Part shown: positions 21,136-32,362 of the stretch, piece by piece | How positions within the stretch are numbered: position 1 is the first letter of the stretch | Layout: each line of letters starts with the position of its first letter | Source: Euclidia mi | Taxonomy: Eukaryota; Arthropoda; Insecta; Lepidoptera; Erebidae | Reading direction: 5' to 3' | Assembly: GCA_944739405.2 (NCBI GenBank) | Contig: OX123186.2 | Location: forward strand, 38,921,551 to 38,985,550 | Length of the DNA stretch: 64,000 bases | The notes under the pieces: model-generated | Database searches by the model: none | Told to the model about the DNA's origin: nothing | Seen by the model: the letters and a program-made list of their open reading frames with translations, nothing else | Position numbers and translations under genes: made by a program

Positions 21136-24100
21136 GTCATTGACCCCTGCCCTATAACTCCAACCTCCCCCATTGAGACCGTTATCCTACCAACGGTTGC
21201 TGTTAGGGTCTGGGGACCCACGGGGACCTCTGTTGTTGTCCGTGCTATATTGGACACAGGTTCACAAGGTTGCATTGTTTCCACTTATTTGGTAGGGCAG
21301 GTTAAATTAAATATGGGCTCTTTTCCAGATTGTATACGGGGCATAGGGGACGTAGCCTCTAATGTTGAAGGGCAAGTTAAGGTTTTGTTTGGCCCTGTTG
21401 AATCTTCACACCCGAGGATTAAAACCTCAGCTATTGTGTTGAAGAATATTTTGGGTATGCACCCACAGAAACAGCTACCCGCTGCTGTGGTGAATTTGAC
21501 ATCGGGATTGGAACTGGCAGACCCCAAATTTGACACACCGGGACAAATCGACTTGTTGATTGGCTCTGATGTCCTCGGTGGAGTTTTGATTGGTGGGAAA
21601 CGGGTCTTGGTGCCAAATGGTTTGACTGCCATCCCGACCATATTTGGATTTGCTTTGATGGGACCTGTACCTAGGGACCCCCCTCCACCCGAACTTGATA
21701 ATTTGTTGGCTGTAGGGTCTGCTTTCTCTGATGCAGTTCAGAGGTTTTGGGAGGTAGAGGAGCCCCCTCAAGTTGCCCGTTTGAATCCAGAACATGAGGA
21801 GTGCGAGCTGTTCTTCCAGAACAACACTGGTCGACTCCGTTCTGGTCGGATTATTACGAGGCTACCCTTCCTGTCTGTTCGGCCTCCGCTTGGTGAGTCA
21901 CGACCTTTAGCCGAAAAGAGATTGTTGGCTATGGAGCGTCGCATGGGTCGTGATCCGGAGCTCAGACAGAAGTATATTGAGTTCATGAGGGAATATGAAC
22001 AGTTGGGACACATGTCTGTGTCAAATTTGGATTGGCGTTCGGTGGAGCACTACTTTCTCCCGCATCATGCGGTATTGAAGCCATTGACTGGGAAGCTGTG
22101 CACAGTATTTGATGGTTCTGCGCAGACTTCAACAGGCGTATCCTTGAACCAGTGCTTGCATTCTGGTCCCAAGTTGGTCAAGGACCTTTGTGACGTCATC
22201 ACCAGCTTCCGACGACATCAGGTTGTCTTTGTGGCCGACATAAAAATGATGTTCAGGCAGACTATTATCCACCCTGATGACCGTCGTTTCCAGCTGATCC
22301 TTTGGAGAGAGTCTCCTCGCGATCCCATGGTCGTCTACGAGCTCAATACTAATACGTACGGGTTAAGGTCAAGCCCCTACTTGGCAATACGTTCTCTTTG
22401 GGAGCTCGCAGACCGCGAAAGCTTACGTTTCCCAAGAGCCTCCGCCATCTTGAAAGACGATATTTACGTCGACGACATTTGCTCGGGCGCCTCCACAGTG
22501 GACGAGGCGATCTTCCTGCGGGACGAATTGATAGGTATTTTGGCCTCCGCTGGTTATGAGTTGCGCAAATGGATTTCCAACTCACCAGCGCTTTTGGAAG
22601 GCTTGCCAGAGGATCATCAGCAAGATCCACATCTATTTGAGATTGTTGACAACCCCGCCATGATGGCTGTTCTCGGCGTTCAGTACAGACCAGTCCAAGA
22701 CATCTTTACATATAACGTAGACTTGAAATTGCCGTGTTCTTGGACTAAACGTCTCGTATTGTCTACTGTCGCCAGAACCTTTGATCCGAATGGTTGGATC
22801 TGTCCAATTATATTTTGGGCAAAATGCTTCTTGCAGAAGCTTTGGACAGCAGGATTGACCTGGGACGAACCTCTGCACGGCACTCTTGTTGAGGAATGGA
22901 CCTCCTTTGTATCCTCACTTCCTGAAGTCAACGAGATCTCATTGCCTCGTCCCATCCTTCCTCCCGGGAAGTACAAGGCCACCCTTCACGGGTTTTGTGA
23001 CGCCTCGGAACGTGGTCACGCGGCCGTGGTGTACTTGCGCACAGTCAGTGCCTCAGGTCAGGTGAGAGTCTCCCTGATCATGGCGAAGAGCAAGGTAGCA
23101 CCCCTTCGGACATCTTTGACCATTCCGAAATTGGAGCTCTCGGGAGCAGCACTACTTGTACGCTTATTGAACCACGTGTCTAGTACTTTGGGTAAAAGCA
23201 TTTGTATTAGTGGGACCTACGCCTGGACAGACAGCCAAATTGTACTTTGTTGGTTGAAGGCGTCTGTCCACACCTTGGAGGTATTTGTTGCTAATCGCGT
23301 TTCCCAAATCCAGAAATCCGAAGTCAAGCTTGTTTGGAGACACGTGCCAGGTGAGCTCAACCCGGCTGATTGTGCCTCGCGCGGATGCTTGACGCCTAGT
23401 TTGATAGGTCATTCGCTGTGGTGGGGTCCAGACTGGTTGAGTCGACCAGAAATTGATTGGCCTCGAACGCCAGTTTTGAATACTTCCAATTTGCCGGGTC
23501 TACGAACACTCGCTCTTGAGAAGGTAGAATGCGCCTTCGACCCCGATTTCCTGTTGAATCGTTACAGCTCCCTCGACAAGTTGTTAGGTGTTACTGCTTG
23601 GATAAAGCGTTTTGTTTTTAACTTTAGGCACCCACAACAGAAACGACTGACACCGTTTCTCTCACCACAGGAACGACAGGAGTCCCTCACCTTTTGGGTT
23701 CGTTCTGTGCAATTGGCGCATTTTGAAAGGGAGATTGCTATCCTCAAGTCGGGGAAATCGAAATTGTCGGGAGCTGTATCTAAATTGAACCCCTTTTTGG
23801 ACGATACGGGTCTCTTGCGCGTTGGAGGGCGTCTCAAGAACGCCAACCTCCCTTACGGAGCACGTCACCCCCTTTTGTTACCTAGGGACGGTCATTTGAT
23901 ACGCTTGTTGATAACTGACCGTCACCTTAAAAATTCGCATGCTGGTTGTAATGCTTTGTTGGCCATTTTGCAACGCGAATTTTGGATTTTGTCTGCCCGA
24001 ATAATTATTCGGAGTGTAGTCTTTCGATGCATCCCTTGCTATAAGCTCAAGGCTTCTACCATGCAGCCCTTGATGGGAGACTTACCGGCAGATCGCGTAA

Positions 24101-24834
24101 CTGAGAGCAGGACGTTTGACGGTGTTGGCACGGACTTCGCAGGTCCCTTTTTGGTGAAAACGTCGACACTTCGAAACAGCAAGACTGTCAAGGCCTACTT
24201 GTGCGTTTTTGTTTGTCTCTCCACAAAGGCCGTACACTTAGAACTGGTCTCCTCGCTTACGACCGAGGCGTTTGTAGCCACATTTGACAGATTTGTATCC
24301 CGCAGAGGGCTGCCTTCCTTGATCCGTTCTGACTGCGGCACTAACTTCAAGGGCACTTATAATTATCTGAATGATGTTGTTAATTTTCTTGAAACCAACA
24401 AGGCTGATATAGGTGATAGGCTTGCCCGACGTGGGATAAATTGGTTGTTTTCCCCACCGAATTGTCCACACTGGGGTGGTATATTTGAGGCCGCCGTAAA
24501 ATCGGCCAAAACATACTTGCGCAGGACAATCGGTGAGTCTGTCCTTACATTTGAGGAACTCGCAACTGTGTTTTGTAAGATTGAGGCCGTTTTGAACTCT
24601 CGGCCATTGTGCCCGATCTCCTCAGATCCGAATGATTTAGTCGCCCACTTGTCGCCTTGCCTGAGTACCCCTATATTGATACGAGACCTGGTCGTCTCTC
24701 GCGTTTTGAATTGGTACGCCAGATTACTCAGAGCTTTTGGAAACGCTGGAATTTGGAATATTTACACATTCTCCAGCAACGCGTTAAGTGGACCGACAAG
24801 ACCGATCCACCCAAGATTGGTGACCTCGTTTTGA
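21136..24834 (+). CDS. pol: BEL/Pao Pol: protease, RT, RNase H, integrase
   Basis: The frame is open from the codon after the Gag TAG (VIDPCPITPTSP) with no ATG at that point, so expression needs readthrough or a reverted stop. Aspartic protease: ILDTGSQGCIVS near 21250. RT: VVFVADIKMMFRQ, YGLRSSPYLAIRS and the catalytic DDIYVDDICSG near 22455. RNase H: GFCDASERGHAA, KLELSGA and AWTDSQIV. Integrase: zinc finger H-x4-H and C-x2-C near 23930-24040, then DDE residues in DGVGTDFAGPF, IRSDCGTNFKG and HWGGIFEAAVKSAK. After the integrase core a deletion and frameshift near 24650 remove the expected L-T-P-G-H-F-type block, and this frame ends out of register at 24834. Confidence 0.92.
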   Translation, partial: VIDPCPITPTSPIETVILPTVAVRVWGPTGTSVVVRAILDTGSQGCIVSTYLVGQVKLNMGSFPDCIRGIGDVASNVEGQVKVLFGPVESSHPRIKTSAIVLKNILGMHPQKQLPAAVVNLTSGLELADPKFDTPGQIDLLIGSDVLGGVLIGGKRVLVPNGLTAIPTIFGFALMGPVPRDPPPPELDNLLAVGSAFSDAVQRFWEVEEPPQVARLNPEHEECELFFQNNTGRLRSGRIITRLPFLSVRPPLGESRPLAEKRLLAMERRMGRDPELRQKYIEFMREYEQLGHMSVSNLDWRSVEHYFLPHHAVLKPLTGKLCTVFDGSAQTSTGVSLNQCLHSGPKLVKDLCDVITSFRRHQVVFVADIKMMFRQTIIHPDDRRFQLILWRESPRDPMVVYELNTNTYGLRSSPYLAIRSLWELADRESLRFPRASAILKDDIYVDDICSGASTVDEAIFLRDELIGILASAGYELRKWISNSPALLEGLPEDHQQDPHLFEIVDNPAMMAVLGVQYRPVQDIFTYNVDLKLPCSWTKRLVLSTVARTFDPNGWICPIIFWAKCFLQKLWTAGLTWDEPLHGTLVEEWTSFVSSLPEVNEISLPRPILPPGKYKATLHGFCDASERGHAAVVYLRTVSASGQVRVSLIMAKSKVAPLRTSLTIPKLELSGAALLVRLLNHVSSTLGKSICISGTYAWTDSQIVLCWLKASVHTLEVFVANRVSQIQKSEVKLVWRHVPGELNPADCASRGCLTPSLIGHSLWWGPDWLSRPEIDWPRTPVLNTSNLPGLRTLALEKVECAFDPDFLLNRYSSLDKLLGVTAWIKRFVFNFRHPQQKRLTPFLSPQERQESLTFWVRSVQLAHFEREIAILKSGKSKLSGAVSKLNPFLDDTGLLRVGGRLKNANLPYGARHPLLLPRDGHLIRLLITDRHLKNSHAGCNALLAILQREFWILSARIIIRSVVFRCIPCYKLKASTMQPLMGDLPADRVTESRTFDGVGTDFAGPFLVKTSTLRNSKTVKAYLCVFVCLSTKAVHLELVSSLTTEAFVATFDRFVSRRGLPSLIRSDCGTNFKGTYNYLNDVVNFLETNKADIGDRLARRGINWLFSPPNCPHWGGIFEAAVKSAKTYLRRTIGESVLTFEELATVFCKIEAVLNSRPLCPISSDPNDLVAHLSPCLSTPILIRDLVVSRVLNWYARLLRAFGNAGIWNIYTFSSNALSGPTRPIHPRLVTSF

Positions 24835-24990
24835 TCAAGGAGGCTAACCTTCCGCCACTCAGATAGCGCAGGGGGCGCATCCTTCGTTTGGTAACTGGGG
24901 CTGATGGAGTTCCCCGATTTGCTGAGGTCTTGGTGGACGGTTCGATTCTGAGGAGAGCGGTTGCAACATTGTCACGTCTACCAACCGATT
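24655..24990 (+). pseudogene. BEL/Pao Pol C-terminus (DUF5641-like), out of frame
   Basis: In another frame from about 24657: PEYPYIDTRPGRLSRFELV, FWKRWNLEYLHILQQRVKW, DPPKIGDLVLIKEANLPPLR, then a TAG at 24864-24866, then RRGRILRLVTGADGVPRFAE and a stop near 24990. This is the DUF5641 tail that normally follows the integrase. Two lesions (frameshift and TAG) separate it from Pol. Confidence 0.85.
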
Positions 24991-25007
24991 AGCGGACCGG
25001 TAAGCCG

Positions 25008-25023
25008 GTCCGGGGCGGGTGGA
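25008..25023 (+). promoter_or_regulatory. Polypurine tract
   Basis: The G-rich run ggggcgggtgga lies directly left of the 3' LTR start at 25024, the position expected for plus-strand priming. Confidence 0.65.
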
Positions 25024-25624
25024 TGTTTGAAATAGAATTAGTTTTTATTATAAGTCAAATCGATTAGATTGATTGAGTAACATTTTGTTTAGTCTATTGA
25101 AAATTTCTGACAATGGTCACACTGAACTGTCACTTCCGTCTTCCGCTTGAAAAATTAACACGCCGTTTGCAAGCTCGCGTGCCTTGTACCTAAATTAAAT
25201 TGATCGCCCTTTGAATTAACGCGAATTGAATCAACTTGTAATTAACTTAATACGTAATTGCCGCTTTTGACTTCCGGCAAGGTTTGTTGTAAATTGATGA
25301 CATAGTGAACTTTTGTGAAAAGTTTTGTGAACCGCTAACGTGCATCGTGGTCTGGAGAAGGACTTCGCCGAATTGTAAACTGGTATCCATTGATTCTCTT
25401 GTTATTTTGGCCAAAATTATAAGTTAATCTATAGGTCCACTTCAAGAACATCACCAGGAGCTATAAGGTAAAATCTTCATATAACTACTTTATAATTTGT
25501 CATCGCTGAGAATCTCAGCAATATATGTCAGACATTTGATTACTTTAGGACAACTGGATGAATATAAATTAGCTTCCACTGTGCTTACAACCAATTCCCA
25601 GTAAGCCTACGGTAATTCTAGACA
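25024..25624 (+). repeat. BEL/Pao 3' LTR
   Basis: 601 bp, TGTTTGAAATAG to CTAGACA, equal in length to the 5' LTR with three observed substitutions. It is followed by the target duplication caact. Confidence 0.95.
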
Positions 25625-25629
25625 CAACT

Positions 25630-26762
25630 GGTAACAAAGGAAAACCTTTTTCCCATTAGGCGAAAGTAAACTCTAGTAATTCAGTTTGAATTGCTTTAAA
25701 GATTTATTCCCACTATATTTGTGTACCGGCCTATATCGAAAATTTAAACGGTCTCCCACATTTTAATTGAGATCTAATTGAACAAGGGTGACCTTACTGC
25801 TGTAGACTGAATTTAATTTACGAATATAAAAGTGTAAAGAATTATGAAAACCGGCCAGACTTCTTCGTTTGTCGATAAACGATTGCCTGTCTTTTGGCAG
25901 CCAGTTTTTATTGCGTAAAATGGCAAACGTTGGTTTTTTACGAATTTGGAAATGGTTTTAGGTATTTTAATAAAGGATCAATTTGAATTACGACTAAATA
26001 AATGTGCCTGTACCCCACTTTATCGTTGTCCTTTTTCAATTTGAACGCTTTATTTTGATTTAGGCGAGTAATTTCCGGGACATGATGTTTAATAGACTAA
26101 CCTCCTTGATACGGTGGCATAAGTTTTCTTTAAATTTGCAATCATAATGGGTGAAGTCTTGGATTGTTGCCGCGATTACATAATAGCGAAAACATAATTG
26201 AGCAATTAATACAAGTTTTTCCAGTAAAAGTTCGACGTTTGTCCATATAGGCAGGTGAAAGTTACCTAAATTTAAAAATCCTATAATTATCTTATAATAA
26301 TTATAAGATAAATTAACGAAACTGTTTAATTTGCTAAGGAGCAGAGCCTAAGTTTTCATCAAAAATCGAATTATCTAGGCCCCTATGTACACGTCAGCTT
26401 TTTACATACTTCTGAATACTGTATATAATAAATCGCGATCTCTACGAGAGAACTGCACACGACTAAGTGTGCGTGCATACACCTAATTCGGTACAGCGTT
26501 TATAGTTGTCATACAACATTTGGTTACATTTGTGACCCAGATTACCTAGTATTCATTGCGTCGATCGTTTAGGGACTCTAATTAGCATCGTACTAAATTA
26601 TTAAGAGTTATAGGTTAACGGTATAAGTAACGTACCCTATAAAATTCAGGTGACATAGTAGTGAGAATAGGGTTCTGAATAACCTGATAAAAATATGGCT
26701 GACCCTTATGTGAGTAGATACGTTTCCTACCTTTGATAGAACGAACAAAAGACACGAATTTG
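25630..26762. other. AT-rich interval without gene; small hairpin
   Basis: I see no coding motif. A perfect 11-bp inverted repeat with a 3-base loop (TTATCTTATAA / TTATAAGATAA) lies near 26287-26311. Confidence 0.45.
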
Positions 26763-28306
26763 CACTTTTTTAGGGTTCGGTACCTCGAAATGAAAAAACG
26801 GAACCCTTATAGGATCACTTTGTTGTCCGTCCGTCTGTCAAGACCATTTTTCTCAGAAACGCGTGGAGGTATCAAACTGAAATTTATATTAAATAGTCAA
26901 ATCTACTGTCCCTTGAAGTTATGAAAAAATCAAACTTCTAAGCCAACGCAATCAAAAGATACATCCGTTTATATTGCAAATTTCCGCAAATATTCGAAAC
27001 ACAAAACCTACAGGATACTTCCCGTGATTTCAGAGTCTTGAAATTTGGTACGAAGCAATGTCTTATAGCACAAATAAAGGAAAAATTGCAAAAATCATAA
27101 ATTTTTAGTTACATCATATAAAGAAATAATTGTATTAATTTTAAAGTTACTACCCCTTCCCTCATGAACGCGTAAAGTTATTAAATTGAAATTCATATTA
27201 AATATTGGGATCTATTATACCTTTAAGCTGTAACAATATCAAATTTCTATCTTAACGCAATCAAAAGAAACAGCAATTTTACTATATTTTCAAACTCGCA
27301 ACTACTGGCAAGGGAATCAAAACCTACAGGGTACTTCCCGTAAACTTAGATTCTTGAAGTTTGGTACGAACCAACGCATTATAGCATAAATAAAGGAAAA
27401 GTTGCGAAAACCGTAATTTTTTTGTTACATCATATCATAAAAATATTTTTAATAATTTTGAAGTTATTACCATTTTCTCATGGACGCGTAAAGATATTAA
27501 ATTAAAATTCATATCAAATACTCAGGACTGTTGAATTAATAATTATCGCTTGCCCCGTGCCTCGGAGAGTACGTTAAACCGTCCGTCCCGGTTGTCATGA
27601 AGATCTTTGACAGTCGTTACAGGGCGTCAGTACCTTCTTAATCAACTGACACTAGTCTAAACCATGGTATATCGCTATCCCTTCGGGTTGCCGAGGTCAG
27701 ACAGGCAATCGTTCTGTGGAAAAGCTAATATTCAGCCATATCCGGTTAAACTAGTAAGCGCACCCCAGCTTGAAACTGGGATAACGCTAAGAGGATGATG
27801 ATCAAATACTCAGGTCTATAACACAGTTAAGCTGTAATAAAATGAAACTTCTATGTCATCGCAATCAACAGAAACAGCAATTTAAACATATTTTCAAACT
27901 CGCAACTACTCGCAAGGGAATCAAAACCTACAGGGTACTTCCCGTGAACTCAAAATCTAAAATTTGGCACGAAGCAAACTCTTATAGCACAGATAAAGAA
28001 AATATTGCGATAACCATAAACTTTTAGTTACATCATCTAATTAAAATATTTTTAATAAATTTAAAGTTGCTACCCCTTTCTTCATGAACCCGTAGGGGTA
28101 TAAAATTGAAATTCATATCAAAGGCTCAAGTCAAAACTAAAGGGTATTTCCATTCGATCTAGAATATTGAAATTTGACATAAAGCAACGTTTTATAGCAC
28201 ATAGGAAAAATTTTGAAAACCCTAAATTTTTAGTTACATCACATATTTTTTAAAATAATTATATATACCTAAAGGTTTGTTCGGAACCCTCGGTGCGCGA
28301 GTCCAA
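26763..28306 (-). repeat. 316-bp-unit repeat, locus B
   Basis: This is the reverse orientation of loci A and C. The left end is tttttagggttcggtacctc then gatcactttgttgtccgtcc; the right end is cggaaccctcggtgcgcgag then tcc. Internal landmarks ggtacgaagc and ggtacgaacc at about 27047 and 27363 are 316 bp apart. It has three unit copies and a SINE insertion at 27527-27800. The match to locus C stops at both ends, so the flanks are not shared. Noncoding. Confidence 0.85.
27527..27800 (+). mobile_element. SINE, 5'-truncated, in locus B
   Basis: Body from attatcgcttgccccgtgcc through gtcatgaagatctttgacag and tatcgctatcccttcgggtt to ctgggataacgctaagagga, ending in gatgatg. It is flanked by the 14-bp direct repeat atcaaatactcagg (27513-27526 and 27801-27814). 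It lacks the tRNA head seen in the related SINE at 58310-58700. The same insertion, with the same duplicated bases, occurs at 38956-39227. Confidence 0.85.
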
Positions 28307-28649
28307 TAAAAACTTCACAGCATCGTTTTAATGTTGTATCGATTTCACATAAAATCGATTTAAAATGTGCAGCTCTGCTTTTGTCTTTGGCTGTGACAGT
28401 TAGATGCTACAAAATACTTCCGCTTTTTGATGTCAATCTGACATATGTAATTTGATAATTCAAACCAGAGAGGTTGGACGTTTAGACTAGAGAGAACATG
28501 CTCGCCATATTTCCTTATACCGAACGTGCAACATGTAATGTCAGTTGGTCTTAGTTGGTTAATCATAACGTCAAATTACGCGTCTCATTTAAAGAGGTAT
28601 AGACTCCTTACAGACTCATATCTTTGACTGCATTCTCTAAATAGCCGTG

Positions 28650-28689
28650 CTGTCAAATCCCATCCTTAAGGAGTGATGGGATTTGACAG
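28650..28689. repeat. Perfect 15-bp inverted repeat
   Basis: CTGTCAAATCCCATC at 28650-28664 and its exact reverse complement at 28675-28689, separated by 10 bases. It could be a miniature foldback element or the end of a decayed DNA transposon. Confidence 0.7.
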
Positions 28690-29857
28690 TGAAAGGAGAT
28701 ATTGATGTTTTTGAATGAGGGATAAATGCGGAAACAAACTATCGGACATGAATGTAAAATTGAATCGTACCCGCAAGCTTCGGCGTGGCAGTCGGTTGCA
28801 CTCACGCCAACTGGGTTGTCAAAGTAGTTCGGTGCTGTACTAATATTTACATAAAGGCGAATCATTTGTGCTGGCGGATCACAAATCGGATTACCTACAA
28901 CTCTAAAAAAATCAAGCAGTGTCCAACGTAAGCGATAGCAAGCAACGTGATATGATGCGACGCACACAAATTGCCAAAGCCTGCCGCATTAGCCAATCTG
29001 GTATAATTCGTACAATACATAATCTAAGTGACAGTTTCTTAGCATCGCATCGCAACGCATCGCTCATTAGTTTATGAATACTTTTTGTCAACAGATTTTA
29101 TGGGTAAAACGAACAATTAAACACGTGAAATTTTTTAGTACTTACTGTCTGTCTGGCAAGTCTTTGCAAAGCACTGTCCGGCGTCAACAGCAAAAACTAC
29201 AATTTCAATATTTTAGTTGTTTACTTCTACGGCTTAAATATATCGACACATCAATCATCATCAGAGCCACCGCTGTTGTTATTTAGTGTTACTTCTATGC
29301 CTTAAGGTTATATTTCTTTGATTCAAACGTACCACCTACATTGTTTAACTTTCATACTATAACTTTCATTTTACCTACATTGTTCATTCTTAATAAAAAA
29401 TTCAAACACCGATATCTTCTTTTTCCACCTTTCCTGAGTGAAAATAGAATCATTTATAGACTCTGTTACTTACGCCAAATTTTTTGATATATTTTTGACG
29501 TGACAACGTCTTATAAATTGGTTTGCCGGGTGACACTTCAAGAAACTGCGTTACGCTCCGCTCACGTTATGCGCTCACAATGAGAGCGAGTGAGAGGCAC
29601 GCGTCCCGCCTAAGAGCGAGAGAGACAGACATAAAAAGTGAAAGGCACGCGTCTTTCATCCTTCTTCCTACTATACGAATGAATATTCACATTAAAATTA
29701 TTTTACCACTCAAAGTCGTTGTCACGTAAAACTTTCGCCCGTATACCGACTTTACAGGCAACCAATTTTTTTTTTTTTATTTCTTTACGCTTCAATTTAA
29801 TTTCAGACATTTTGATGTATGGAGATCTGCCATTGTCCTTTCATCAAAGCAAAACAT

Positions 29858-30085
29858 CATCATCAGCCTTAAACAGTCCACTGCTGGACTAGGCCTCTCC
29901 TTTGAAAGGAGGAATTGGCCTACTATGCCACGCTGGCCAAACGGGTTGGTATAGGGTTTGTATCAAGTTTTCCTTCTCTTACAGTGCTGTTCTCTGCATA
30001 ATATGCCCCCTTTGTCGGCTCTTACGACACCCAAGGGATGATATGGGGTGGTGACATTCCGTATTCTTAATCCGGCACCACAAAA
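29858..30085 (+). repeat. Interspersed repeat fragment (ccactgctggac family)
   Basis: It contains catcatcatcagccttaaac, then agtccactgctggactagg, a small hairpin cctcctttcaaaggagg-like segment (cctttgaaagg), and cccaagggatgatatggggt before an A-rich end. It shares its conserved core with 4046-4110 and 59868-59945. Confidence 0.5.
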
Positions 30086-30511
30086 CACATTAAGTAAACT
30101 TCTTGCAGCATTCTCCTTCTGCGTCGTAATGTCAGGCACTAGTCACTTCAAGTTACCAAATAATCCCAGTTCACTACAAACCAACGTCGACTCACTTAAG
30201 AAAATAGGACAATGATAAATCTGGGAACAGTAACAGTTTCTTGTTGTGGAACTTTGAGGCTTGTCCGATGAACTTTGTTTGTCTCTTCTAGCCTCACTAA
30301 CAAACTTTGCCATTTATAAAATAAGTTTTATTGATGGCCACTTTACAAATATTCTAAGTCAGCTTCGTAATTTAGAAGTTTAAGACGGAGTAATTGATGG
30401 GACAGTCACGGATCTAAAATTCCAATAACAGATATTACTTACTTTCGTTTGGTGAAACGAAATAAACAAAAAGTAATAGGTATTCACGGTTTTCTTGGCA
30501 ATTACGGCGTA

Positions 30512-30557
30512 ACACAGTATCGATGAAGCATTTTGCAATGCTTCATCGATACTGTGT
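30512..30557. repeat. Perfect 21-bp hairpin
   Basis: Arms ACACAGTATCGATGAAGCAT+T at 30512-30532 and the exact reverse complement at 30537-30557, with the loop TTGC. It would form a very stable stem if transcribed. Confidence 0.8.
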
Positions 30558-31334
30558 AATGCGAAAGTCCATAGTTTACCACGCTGAAGGAAATGACTGT
30601 GTATTCAAACCCGAGACACTCTGCCTAGCAGTCTGTCTGTGTCTCCACTAGTGTTATCACTTTAAATAATCTTTCATTGTTACATTAATAGCTCAATTAT
30701 AGCTTCTTTATTTAAGTGTGATAGGATGAATAAAATCCAACTTCACATGAGCTTGTTTTCATAGATACCAAATACGTTAAAATCATTTGGTACTCAACAC
30801 ATTTTATTTGTTAACATAAAAGCGGTACTAAATTTGACTGACTATATAATTAAGTGCAAACTTCTCGTAAAGCCGCAAGCAGTGCTTCCACAATGGTATT
30901 TTCCACGATCTAATAATTACACGTACATCTAAATAAGGTATCTTTATGTGAGTATAAAATATTCTGTTGCCATGGGATACACACGATTTTCCCTTCACGC
31001 TCTGTCTAACCCAACAATCAGTGTAAAAGCTTTTATCTCTTCTCTATAAATATAAATTATGTCTGTCTGGCTTGCCTTTTACTTTAGAACTTGCATATGC
31101 TTAACGTCTCGTGATATGATCAGTTTGACGAATGCCAAAGTTAGAATATATTAAGTGAAAACTTCTTCGTGTGGCGTCAAAAGTTAGAATGTGAAGTTTA
31201 ATATACTGTTAAACCAATATTGTTCTGAATATAAATAAGGTAACGAGTCTTCTGCTCAGCGTATTATACGTTTGTTTAGCTTGGTAATAAAGAAGAATTT
31301 ACATGCAATTACTATATTGCATTTGTGTGTCACT

Positions 31335-32362
31335 TGTCACCGAGATTTATTAGGGGAACCGCTAAAACCATTGCTGTACCTGTTTGCCTACTGTTTAAGA
31401 AATCGCTGAAATCGCTCACTACTTCTTCTTTCCCGCAGATCTGGAAGTCTGTTTACATAACGCCTGTTCATAAAAAGGTTCTAGAAATGAGATAGTTAAT
31501 TATTGGCCAATTTCTAAATTATGTGTGTTGGCAAAAGTCTTCGAAAGAGTTGTCTATGATCAAGTTTATGCCGCGTTAAAAATTCATTTAGCCCTTCGCA
31601 GCATGATTTTTTACGAGGTCGTTCCACGGTGTCGAATCTGGTCTTGTTGAATGACTATCTGACTGAAAGTATGGATGGTGGGGCACAGGTTGATGTCATT
31701 TACACCGATTATAGTAAAGCTTTTGATAGGATCGACCATAATATTCTAAAATCTAAGCTTTTTAACATCGGAATAAGAGGTGACCTTCTCAGGTCGTTCA
31801 CTTCTTATTTAAAATAGATCTCAGGCGGTCGTAGTCAGTAACTATATTTCTAGTTGGATTTCTATCCCTAGCGGTGTTCCTCAGGGTTTCTTAATCGGCC
31901 CTTTGCTCTTTATTATATATGTAATCGACATCGACTCTTGCTTCCACTATTCTAGCCTTCTGTGTTTTGCTGATGATATGAAGATTTACTCTAAAATATC
32001 ATCGACAAAAGATATGGAGGCTCTTCGGGAAGATCTGTCGCGTCTTGATGACTACTGCAAGGTTAATAAGCTGATCTTAACCCGACTAAGTGTTCAGTGG
32101 TGACCTTTACCAGGAAACGATTCCCAATATCAACTTCTTATGTGCTAAAAGGTCAAATGCTACCGAAACAGGATGAGATTCGAGACCTTGGTATCTATCA
32201 TGATGCGAAGCTGCTATTTGATGTGCATATTGACCAGATGATCTCTAAGGCTTCAAGAGCACTTGGTTTTATAATGAGGATGTCAAAATGTTTCAAAAAA
32301 GCAAAAACATTCAAGATTCTCTACTGTGCGTTTGTAAGAAGTCACCTTGAATATGCCTCTCA
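31335..32362 (+). pseudogene. LINE-4 RT, upstream part
   Basis: Plus-strand CR1/Jockey-group RT in several frames: FIRGTAKTIAVPVCLLFKKS, NYWPISKLCVLAKVFERVVY, VIYTDYSKAFDRIDH, ISIPSGVPQGFLIGPLLF, LLCFADDMKIYSK and RDLGIYHDAKLLFDVHID, ending FVRSHLEYAS at 32362. FADD is intact but there are frameshifts near 31600 and 32100 and stops near 31818. The remaining C-terminus lies at 36998-37414. Confidence 0.85.

Larger units (their letters stand above)
18163..25624 (+). mobile_element. BEL/Pao LTR retrotransposon, full length
   Basis: A 7,462-bp element bounded by 601-bp LTRs and by the 5-bp target duplication caact (18158-18162 and 25625-25629). Order: LTR, primer site, gag, protease-RT-RNase H-integrase, remnant DUF5641, purine tract, LTR. 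The pol order and the Pao-type gag place it in BEL/Pao. I found 3 differences between the LTRs by eye, so the insertion is young, yet pol is damaged at its 3' end. No envelope gene is present. Confidence 0.95.
28307..31334. other. Long AT-rich interval with repeats and two hairpins
   Basis: No supported gene. It holds a 15-bp inverted repeat (28650-28689), a GCATCGCATCGCAACGCATC low-complexity patch near 29042, a gagagcgagtgagaggcacg patch near 29580, an interspersed repeat fragment (29858-30085) and a 21-bp perfect hairpin (30512-30557). A 104-residue minus frame at 28653-28967 runs across the first hairpin and has no recognised motif. Confidence 0.45.

Noticed and set aside
24990..25023. 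An envelope gene in the BEL/Pao element
   Set aside because: There is only about 30 bp between the DUF5641 remnant and the 3' LTR.
28653..28967. A 104-residue minus-strand gene
   Set aside because: Its 3' end runs through a perfect hairpin and the cysteines show no regular spacing. No known family was recognised.
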